A stretch of DNA of 35,065 nucleotides from an uncultured Oscillospiraceae bacterium (GTDB lineage Bacteria; Bacillota; Clostridia; Oscillospirales; Ruminococcaceae), in NCBI GenBank assembly GCA_900542145.1, contig UQMF01000022.1:1-35065 (forward strand). The letters run 5' to 3'. A program made the position numbers and the translations under genes. Positions 29,104 to 35,065 of the stretch are shown here, one piece after another; within the stretch, counting starts at the first letter, position 1; every line of letters begins with the position of its first letter. Below the pieces are notes generated by a model. The model worked only from the letters and a program-made list of their open reading frames with translations. It was not told the DNA's origin and ran no database searches.

Positions 29104-31026
29104 ATGAGTAAGAAGCAGAAGAAAATGCTGACGCGCATAATCATCGCGGCGGCAATATGGGTCGCCGGGTTCGTCCTGGAGCACACGCTCGACATGGACG
29201 GCGCCGGGCGCTTCAGCCTGTTGGGTATCGTCCACCTGGCGGTGTTCGCGGCGGCGTACCTCGTCATCGGCTGGGATATCCTCTGGAAAGCCATACGCAA
29301 TATCTCCCACGGACAGGTGTTCGATGAGAACTTCCTGATGTCCATAGCCTCCATCGGCGCAATGATCATCGGGGAATACGCCGAGGGCGGCGCAGTTATG
29401 ATACTGTACCAGATCGGCGAGCTGTTCCAGTCCGTGGCGGTCGGCAGAACGCGCCGCTCCATCGCCGAAATGGTGGATATCAACCCGGAATACGCCAATG
29501 TCGAGCGTGACGGCGAAGTGTCCCAGGTTGACCCCGGCGACGTAAACGCAGGCGAGATCGTGGTAGTACGCCCCGGCGAGAGAGTTCCGCTGGACGGCGT
29601 GGTTATTGCAGGCTCCTCCGAGCTGAATACCGCCGCGCTCACCGGCGAGAGTGCACTCCGCCCCGTTGCCGAGGGCGACGACGTGATAAGCGGCTGCATC
29701 AACACCAACGGAATGCTCCGCGTGAAGGTGTCGCGCCCATATTCCGACTCCACCGTGGCGCGTATCCTGGAGCTGGTGGAGAACTCCAGCGAGAACAAGG
29801 CAAAGACCGAGAACTTCATCACGAAGTTCGCCAGGGTCTACACCCCCATCGTGGTATTCCTGGCGGTCGCCCTGGCACTGATCCCCGGGCTGATAACCTG
29901 CGCCCTGAACGGATTCACGGACCTCTCCCCCTGGATAGGCGAGGACGGCTGGGTATACCGCGCGCTGTCCTTCCTGGTAGTATCCTGCCCCTGCGCGCTG
30001 GTCATTTCGGTGCCGCTCTCCTATTTCGGCGGTATCGGCGGAGCCTCCAGGCACGGTATCATGATAAAGGGCGCGAACTACATGGAGGAACTCGCCAGGG
30101 CGCAGACCTTCGTTTTCGACAAGACCGGGACCCTCACCAAGGGCAGCTTTGCGGTGACTGAGATAGTCCCCGAGGGAATGTCCCGGGAGGAGCTCCTGGG
30201 AATCTGCGCGGCGGCGGAGAGCTACTCCACCCACCCGATAGCGCAGTCCATCATCGCCGAGGGCAAAAAGGCGTCCCTCACGGTGACCGCCTCCGACGCG
30301 GAGGAGATAGCCGGCTACGGAGTCCGGGCGCAGGTCGGCGGCAAGACTGCCCTCGTTGGCAACCACCGCCTGATGGAGCGCGAGAATATCCCCGTGCCTG
30401 CGGTGGATTCCGCCGGGACCGTGGTACACTGCGCGGTTGACGGGAAGTACGCCGGGTATATCGTGATATCCGACGAGATAAAGCCGGGAACTCCTGCGGC
30501 GCTGGCTTCGCTGAAGAAGCTGTGCAGCGCCAGGACGATAATGCTGACCGGCGACCGGAAGGCAGCCGCGGAGGCTGTCGCAAGGCAGGCAGGCATCGAC
30601 GAATTCCACGCGGAGCTTCTGCCGGACGGCAAGGTTTCCCGGGTGGAGGAGCTGTACAAGGCAAAGCCGGAAGGCTCCACCCTGGTGTTCGTGGGCGATG
30701 GAATGAACGACGCGCCTGCCCTCGCCCGTGCCGATGTGGGAATCGCGATGGGCGCCATGGGAAGCGACGCGGCGATAGAGGCGGCGGACATAGTCCTGAT
30801 GAACGACAACATCGAGAGCCTCCCCACCGCGGTGCGTATCTCCCGGAAGACCCACGCGATAGTAATGCAGAACATCGTGTTCGCCATCGGCGTGAAGGTG
30901 CTGATAATGATACTGACCGCCCTGGGCATAACGAACATGTGGGTCGCAGTATTCGGCGATGTGGGCGTGGCAGTCATCGCGATACTGAACGCAATGAGGA
31001 CCCTCGGCACTCGCAAGAAGATATGA
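29104..31026 (+). CDS. P1B-type Zn/Cd/Pb-exporting ATPase (CadA/ZntA type)
   Basis: 640 residues after GGAGG. Membrane helices precede the actuator motif TGES (180-183); the transport motif SCPCAL (Cys295, Cys297) and the phosphorylated Asp339 in FDKTGTLTKG follow. The nucleotide-binding domain has STHPIAQSI with the P1B-specific His-Pro, and GDGMNDAPALARADVGIAMG is the hinge. Shorter than CadA (about 730) because the N-terminal HMA domain is encoded separately. It pumps divalent soft metals out of the cell; with a CadC-like regulator, Zn, Cd or Pb are the likely substrates. Confidence 0.95.
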   Translation: MSKKQKKMLTRIIIAAAIWVAGFVLEHTLDMDGAGRFSLLGIVHLAVFAAAYLVIGWDILWKAIRNISHGQVFDENFLMSIASIGAMIIGEYAEGGAVMILYQIGELFQSVAVGRTRRSIAEMVDINPEYANVERDGEVSQVDPGDVNAGEIVVVRPGERVPLDGVVIAGSSELNTAALTGESALRPVAEGDDVISGCINTNGMLRVKVSRPYSDSTVARILELVENSSENKAKTENFITKFARVYTPIVVFLAVALALIPGLITCALNGFTDLSPWIGEDGWVYRALSFLVVSCPCALVISVPLSYFGGIGGASRHGIMIKGANYMEELARAQTFVFDKTGTLTKGSFAVTEIVPEGMSREELLGICAAAESYSTHPIAQSIIAEGKKASLTVTASDAEEIAGYGVRAQVGGKTALVGNHRLMERENIPVPAVDSAGTVVHCAVDGKYAGYIVISDEIKPGTPAALASLKKLCSARTIMLTGDRKAAAEAVARQAGIDEFHAELLPDGKVSRVEELYKAKPEGSTLVFVGDGMNDAPALARADVGIAMGAMGSDAAIEAADIVLMNDNIESLPTAVRISRKTHAIVMQNIVFAIGVKVLIMILTALGITNMWVAVFGDVGVAVIAILNAMRTLGTRKKI

Positions 31027-31035
31027 ATACACAAT

Positions 31036-31060
31036 GGGGAGCGGACGGGATCCGCTCCTC
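31036..31060 (+). terminator. Terminator of the metal-resistance operon
   Basis: Stem GGAGCGGA/TCCGCTCC (31038-31045 with 31051-31058), five-base loop, moderately T-rich downstream. Confidence 0.65.
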
Positions 31061-31110
31061 ATGTCTTATTTCAGCGAATTTCCCCTGCAATACTGCGGCG
31101 GCTGTCACAA

Positions 31111-31140
31111 TGCACAAAAAAGTTATAAAAACTTTGTGCA
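31111..31140 (+). promoter_or_regulatory. Dyad upstream of the GH94 promoter
   Basis: Perfect arms TGCACAAA/TTTGTGCA (31111-31118 and 31133-31140), A/T-rich between, ending 11 bases before the -35 box. It could be an activator or repressor site for the phosphorylase gene, or a secondary terminator of the metal operon. Confidence 0.45.
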
Positions 31141-31151
31141 AAACACCGCCC

Positions 31152-31179
31152 TTGAAATGTAAACGTTTTATGTTATAAT
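31152..31179 (+). promoter_or_regulatory. Promoter of the GH94 phosphorylase gene
   Basis: TTGAAA (31152-31157), 16-base spacer, TATAAT (31174-31179). The spacer holds TGTAAACGTTTT, a CG-centred half-palindrome like LacI/CcpA (cre) operators and shared with the promoter at 22561. Confidence 0.75.
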
Positions 31180-31252
31180 ATAAGCAGGGCTGGAATACAG
31201 CCGGAATAGTAAATACACCGCCGCGTGCGGAACTATAAATGGAGGAATACCA

Positions 31253-33646
31253 ATGAACTACGGACATTTCGACGAACTCAACAAGGAGTATGTCATCACC
31301 CGTCCGGACACACCGTCCGCATGGGCAAACTACCTCGGCGACCCCGAGTACGGCGCTATCATTTCCAACAACGCCGGCGGCTACAGCTTCGTAAAGAGCG
31401 GCGCTAACGGACGTGTTATCCGCTACCGCTTCAACGGCGTTGCAAACGACACCCCCGGACGCTACGTTTACCTGCGCGATCAGGAGACCGGCGAGTACTG
31501 GTCCGCTTCCTGGGCGCCCGTATGCAAGCCCCTCGATGAATTCAAGAGCGAGTGCCGCCACGGTACCGCATACACCATCATCACCTCCGAGTACAAGGGC
31601 GTAAAGTCCGAGGTGACCTACTACGTTCCCCAGGGCGCTACATACGAGGTATGGGCGGCAAAGGTAACAAACACCTCCGACAAGCCCAGAAAGCTCGCCG
31701 TTACCGGCTACTGCGAGTTCGTCAACGACCCGAACTACGAACAGGATCAGGTAAATCTCCAGTATACCCTGTTCATCACACGCACCTACTTCAAGGGTAA
31801 CTATATCCACCAGATGCAGAACGAGATCTACAACCCCAACAGCGGCAGATTCCTCGGTCTTGCAGCTGCAAAGGTGGACGCTTACTGCGGCGACCGCGAT
31901 TCCTTCGTCGGCTCCTACAGAAGCTACGCTAACCCCAAGGGCATCGAGGAGGGTCTGAAGGGCGACCTCAACTACAACACCAACTCCTGCGGCGCGCTCG
32001 AGAGCGACATCGTCCTCCAGCCCGGCGAATCCAAGGAGCTGACCTACGTCCTCGGCGGTCAGAAAACCGAGGCGGAGATCACCGAGATCATCGCAAAGTA
32101 CGAGAAGAGCGGCACCGTTGAAGCAGAGCTCGCAGCACTCAAGAAGTTCTGGCACAGCAAGCTGAACAACCTCCAGGTACACACCCCCGACGCAAACTTC
32201 AACAACATGGTCAACACCTGGAACGCATACAACTGCTTCATCACCTTCATCTGGTCCAGAGCGGCTTCCTTCCAGTACTGCGGTCTGCGTAACGGCTTCG
32301 GCTACCGCGACACCGTTCAGGATATCCAGGGCGTTATCCACCTCGCACCCGAGATGGCAAAGAAGCAGATCGAATTCATGCTCTCCGCACAGGTAACGAA
32401 CGGCGCTGGTCTGCCCCTCGTTAAGTACGACCACAAGGCAGGTCAGGAGAACCACCCCGACGAGAACGACGAGAACTCCGTATACGCAAAGCAGACCGGT
32501 CACCCCAGCTACCGCGCAGACGACGCTCTGTGGCTGTTCCCGACCGTTTACAAGTACGTTTCCGAGAGCGGCGACTCCGCGTTCCTGGACGAGGAGATAT
32601 TCTACGCTAACGACGGCGAGAAGGGCACTGTATACGACCACCTCAAGAGAGCCATCGACTTCTCCATGAACCACCTCGGAACCCACGGCATGCCCGCAGG
32701 TCTGCACGCAGACTGGAACGACTGCCTCCGCCTCGGCAAGCAGGGCGAGTCCACCTTCGTTGCATTCCAGCTGGTTTATGCAGTGAAGATCCTGCGCACC
32801 TACGCAGTCGAGAAGAACGACACCGAGTACATAAAGTACCTCGATGAGATCAAGGCAAAGCTCGACACTATCCTCTCCGCTTGCTGGAACGAGGACAGAT
32901 GGATCCGCGGCTACAAGGAGGACGGCACCGTTATCGGTCAGCGCACCGATCCCGAGGCTTCCATGTGGCTGAATCCGCAGAGCTGGTCGGTAATCTCCGG
33001 CTTCGCTACCAAGGAGCAGGGCGAGAAGGCTATGGACAGCGTTGAGCGCGAGCTGAACACTCCCTACGGCGCAATGGTAATGTATCCGCCCTATGTAAAG
33101 CACGGCTTCCCCGGAGCGCTCATGCAGTGCTTCAACAAGTGCACCAAGGAGAACGCAGGTATCTTCTCCCAGCCGCAGGGCTGGCTGATACTGGCTGAAT
33201 CCAAGCTGGGTCACGGCAACCGCGCGTACAAGTACTGGACCGAGGCAGCTCCTGCTACCTACAACGACAACGCAGAGCACAGAGTACTCGAGCCGTACGT
33301 TTACGGTCAGTTCGTCGAGGGCAAGGACAGCCCGTTCGCAGGCCGCGCACACGTTCACTGGCTGACAGGCACCGCTTCCACCGTTATGGTAGGTACTACC
33401 GAGGGTATCCTGGGTCTGAATCCTGAAACAAAGGGTATCGTCATCGACCCGTCTATCCCCTCCGAGTGGAAGGAATACACCATGGACAAGACCTTCCGCG
33501 GCAAGAAGCTCCACGTCACCGTAAAGAACCCCAACGGCTCCGAGCACGGCGTGAAGTCCGTCACCGTAAACGGCACTAAGATTGAGGGCAAGCTTATCCT
33601 CGACTCTATCCTCAAGCCCGAAAACGACATCATCATCGAACTCTAA
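31253..33646 (+). CDS. GH94 glycoside phosphorylase, cellobiose phosphorylase-like
   Basis: 797 residues after ATGGAGG, close to the 800-820 of cellobiose phosphorylases. The N-terminal beta-sandwich starts MNYGHFDELNKEYVITRPDTP. A helical linker leads to an (alpha/alpha)6 barrel with GYRDTVQDIQGV and HADWNDCL. The Asp at residue 490 in that last motif aligns with the general acid of the family. It has no signal peptide, so it is cytoplasmic: it splits an imported beta-disaccharide with phosphate into glucose-1-phosphate and glucose, saving ATP. Cellobiose is the likeliest substrate; laminaribiose or related sugars are not excluded. Codon choice (GTT, GCT, CTC, TAC) resembles the ribosomal genes, implying high expression. 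Confidence 0.9.
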   Translation: MNYGHFDELNKEYVITRPDTPSAWANYLGDPEYGAIISNNAGGYSFVKSGANGRVIRYRFNGVANDTPGRYVYLRDQETGEYWSASWAPVCKPLDEFKSECRHGTAYTIITSEYKGVKSEVTYYVPQGATYEVWAAKVTNTSDKPRKLAVTGYCEFVNDPNYEQDQVNLQYTLFITRTYFKGNYIHQMQNEIYNPNSGRFLGLAAAKVDAYCGDRDSFVGSYRSYANPKGIEEGLKGDLNYNTNSCGALESDIVLQPGESKELTYVLGGQKTEAEITEIIAKYEKSGTVEAELAALKKFWHSKLNNLQVHTPDANFNNMVNTWNAYNCFITFIWSRAASFQYCGLRNGFGYRDTVQDIQGVIHLAPEMAKKQIEFMLSAQVTNGAGLPLVKYDHKAGQENHPDENDENSVYAKQTGHPSYRADDALWLFPTVYKYVSESGDSAFLDEEIFYANDGEKGTVYDHLKRAIDFSMNHLGTHGMPAGLHADWNDCLRLGKQGESTFVAFQLVYAVKILRTYAVEKNDTEYIKYLDEIKAKLDTILSACWNEDRWIRGYKEDGTVIGQRTDPEASMWLNPQSWSVISGFATKEQGEKAMDSVERELNTPYGAMVMYPPYVKHGFPGALMQCFNKCTKENAGIFSQPQGWLILAESKLGHGNRAYKYWTEAAPATYNDNAEHRVLEPYVYGQFVEGKDSPFAGRAHVHWLTGTASTVMVGTTEGILGLNPETKGIVIDPSIPSEWKEYTMDKTFRGKKLHVTVKNPNGSEHGVKSVTVNGTKIEGKLILDSILKPENDIIIEL

Positions 33647-33717
33647 GCCGCGAAGCCGCGGCTGGCAATACGGGGAAGCGAACCACTTAGGGATAGCGCT
33701 GTCACCCGAACAATAAG
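33647..33717 (+). repeat. Interspersed repeat fragment, copy E
   Basis: Begins directly after the GH94 stop with GCCGCGAAGCCGCGGC, then CAATACGGGGAAGCGAACCAC and CACCCGAACAATA, where it stops. The GC hairpin is the same variant as in copy A. Confidence 0.85.
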
Positions 33718-33730
33718 ACACATACAATAA

Positions 33731-33764
33731 TTATGGGCGGATTTTAAATCCGCCCATTTTTTTG
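33731..33764 (+). terminator. Terminator of the GH94 gene
   Basis: Stem ATGGGCGGAT/ATCCGCCCAT (33733-33742 with 33748-33757) and a seven-base T run. Confidence 0.9.
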
Positions 33765-33802
33765 CACTTCGTTTTCGAGAATTACGGGAACACCCCTCCC
33801 CT

Positions 33803-33945
33803 ACGGAATTATAAGAGCCACGCCATTGCTCGGGTGACAGCGTATTTCTCTTGTGGCTCCTTTCCCCGTATTGCCAGCCGGGGCTACCCGGCTCGGGTTA
33901 CAGCGCTTCCCTTTCGTGATTCGCTTCCCCGTATTCGCCGACCGG
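33803..33945 (-). repeat. Interspersed repeat, copy F
   Basis: Minus-orientation copy: AGAGCCACGCCATTGCTCGG, then GTGGCTCCTTTCCCCGTATTG, the CCGGGGCTACCCGG hairpin, CTCGGGT and a second CGCTTCCCCGTATTCGCC module that abuts the -35 box of the next gene. Confidence 0.85.
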
Positions 33946-33974
33946 TTGACAAGATGGGTGGGAGATGGTATACT
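33946..33974 (+). promoter_or_regulatory. Promoter of the glycosyltransferase gene
   Basis: TTGACA (33946-33951), 17-base spacer, TATACT (33969-33974). The repeat ends exactly at the -35 box. Confidence 0.85.
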
Positions 33975-34024
33975 ATAGGGGAATGGAATAAGGAAGCCCG
34001 GGAATCCGGGGAAAAGAGGTCAGA

Positions 34025-34981
34025 ATGACACCGCGTCTTATAATAGTAGTACCATGCTATAACGAGCAGGAAGTCCTGCCGATAACGGCACCGATGTTCC
34101 TTGCGAAGATAAAGTCCCTGGCGCAGGCGGGGCAGATAACACAGGACAGCCGGGTGATGTTCGTGAACGACGGCAGCCGGGACGACACCTGGAACATAAT
34201 CACGCGCCTTGCCGAGGAGGACGAGCACTTCATCGGGATTTCCCAGAGCCGCAACCGGGGACACCAGAACGCGGTCCTAGCCGGACTTATGACCGCCAAG
34301 GACATGTGCGACATCACCATCAGCATTGACTGCGACGGGCAGGACGACATCAACGCCATGGACGGAATGGTCGCAGCCTACCACGAGGGCTGCGAGATAG
34401 TCTACGGCGTGCGGTCGCGCCGGGATACCGACACATTCTTCAAGAGATTCACCGCCGAGAGCTTCTACAAGCTGCTGAACGCCATGGGCGCGGAGGTGGT
34501 GTACAACCACGCGGACTACCGCCTGATAAGCAGCCGCGCGCTCCAGGAGCTTGCGAAATTCAGGGAGGTCAACATATTCCTGCGCGGAATGGTCCCCCTG
34601 GTCGGATTCAAGAGCACCTCGGTGTACTACGAGCGCAGCGAGCGCGCCGCCGGGAAATCCCACTATCCGCTGAGCAAAATGCTGGCGCTCGCCTTCGACG
34701 GGATAACCAGCCTGTCCATCAAGCCCATCAAGATGATCTTCGTGCTGGGACTGATCGTGGCGCTGATCAGCTTCGTGGGGATAATCTGGGCGGTCGTGGA
34801 GGCAATACTCGGGAACACCGTCAGCGGCTGGGCGTCCACCACATGTATCATATGCTTCCTCAGCGGAGTGCAGCTTATCTCCATCGGGGTCATCGGCGAA
34901 TACATCGGGAAGATCTACATGGAAGTAAAGCACCGCCCCAGGTACATCATCAGCGAAAAAACCTGGAAGGACGACAAATAA
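34025..34981 (+). CDS. GT2-family glycosyltransferase (GtrB/undecaprenyl-phosphate type)
   Basis: 318 residues after AGAGG. The GT-A fold starts LIIVVPCYNEQEVLP, with FVNDGSRDDTW binding nucleotide sugar and SIDCDGQDD holding the metal-binding acidic triplet. DYRLISSRALQEL and FLRGMVPLVGF are conserved in the DPM1/GtrB/ArnC group. Two membrane helices lie at about 235-262 and 275-297. These enzymes load a sugar onto undecaprenyl phosphate on the inner face of the membrane, for decoration of wall or surface polymers. The sugar is unknown, and neighbouring flippase or polymer transferase genes are not in the window. Confidence 0.9.
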   Translation: MTPRLIIVVPCYNEQEVLPITAPMFLAKIKSLAQAGQITQDSRVMFVNDGSRDDTWNIITRLAEEDEHFIGISQSRNRGHQNAVLAGLMTAKDMCDITISIDCDGQDDINAMDGMVAAYHEGCEIVYGVRSRRDTDTFFKRFTAESFYKLLNAMGAEVVYNHADYRLISSRALQELAKFREVNIFLRGMVPLVGFKSTSVYYERSERAAGKSHYPLSKMLALAFDGITSLSIKPIKMIFVLGLIVALISFVGIIWAVVEAILGNTVSGWASTTCIICFLSGVQLISIGVIGEYIGKIYMEVKHRPRYIISEKTWKDDK

Positions 34982-34987
34982 AAATAC

Positions 34988-35015
34988 AGGGCGAAGTGAT
35001 ATTCGCCCTGTCAGA
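34988..35015 (+). terminator. Terminator of the glycosyltransferase gene
   Basis: Stem CAGGGCGAA/TTCGCCCTG (34988-34996 with 35003-35011), six-base loop; A run upstream, weak T run downstream. Confidence 0.75.
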
Positions 35016-35021
35016 CCGTCG

Positions 35022-35046
35022 AAAAATCCCCTAAAGGGGCTTTTCC
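35022..35046. terminator. Second hairpin near the window edge
   Basis: GAAAAATCCCC/GGGGCTTTTC (35022-35032 with 35037-35046), four-base loop, A run on one flank and T run on the other. Probably the terminator of a gene beyond the window or a back-up stop. Confidence 0.5.
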
Positions 35047-35065
35047 GCCGAACAAATCCACTGGC

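Noticed and set aside
28783..31062. 759-codon minus-strand open frame opposite the metal operon
   Set aside because: Shadow of the P1B ATPase and its neighbours; His/Gly/Arg-rich composition and no recognisable domain.
30974..33727. 917-codon minus-strand open frame opposite the GH94 gene
   Set aside because: It is an antisense shadow produced by the codon bias of the GH94 gene. It has no ribosome site, its composition is unnatural (Val/Leu/Gly-rich without domains), and the GH94 match is decisive.
1..35065. tRNA, rRNA, tmRNA or RNase P RNA genes
   Set aside because: No cloverleaf-like sequence with CCA-adjacent acceptor stems and no conserved core of RNase P or tmRNA was found on either strand by eye. 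A covariance search would be decisive.

Overview
The window is chromosomal DNA from a high-GC member of the Clostridia, most likely a Ruminococcus-type gut or rumen bacterium (Oscillospiraceae). The reasons are canonical TTGACA-17-TATAAT promoters and AGGAGG ribosome sites throughout, a Firmicutes-style rplM-rpsI operon, a BlaI/BlaR1 pair, a NatA/NatB-type ABC exporter, and a strongly codon-adapted GH94 cello-oligosaccharide phosphorylase. Species-level assignment is inference.

Layout. 1-1020 (minus strand) is a compact lysis cassette (TM/coiled-coil protein, holin, amidase cut by the window edge). 1402-4411 (minus) is an ECF-type sigma factor with a membrane protein that looks like its anti-sigma or sensor partner. 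4823-6642 (plus) is a GH3 lipoprotein and a HAD phosphatase. 6884-9475 (minus) holds three paralogous four-helix membrane proteins with glutamine/tyrosine/proline-rich repeat tails, followed by a secreted Ig-like protein (9646-10416). 10811-11652 is rplM-rpsI with a hairpin leader.

11644-16626 is an AT-rich integrated element at the 3' end of rpsI. It duplicates the rpsI 3' end and its terminator. It carries an excisionase-like gene and a TnpV-like gene at the right and a tyrosine integrase lacking its N-terminus at the left. Between them is cargo: a five-gene plus-strand operon of unknown function (HTH/membrane/coiled-coil protein, small membrane protein, two small proteins, HNH nuclease) and a divergently oriented BglII-like restriction enzyme with an MT-A70 methyltransferase. 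This cargo is the best candidate for an undescribed, probably defensive, system.

16726-18849 is blaI-blaR1 with three palindromic operators; the BlaR1 lacks a penicillin-binding domain. 18916-19809 is a replication-initiator-like protein. 20086-22375 is an ABC exporter. 22597-22859 is a candidate structured RNA with its own promoter. 22941-25411 is a pair of zinc-ribbon membrane proteins. 25750-26251 is hairpin-rich with a minus-strand promoter and may be a second RNA. 26370-27536 is a D-Ala-D-Ala carboxypeptidase. 27815-31026 is a metal-resistance operon (ArsR/CadC regulator, methyltransferase, HMA protein, P1B ATPase). 31253-33646 is the GH94 phosphorylase and 34025-34981 a GtrB-type glycosyltransferase.

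An interspersed repeat family (eight stretches in 35 kb) sits mostly in 3' flanks, next to stop codons and terminators. In two cases it appears to supply the stop codon of the neighbouring gene.
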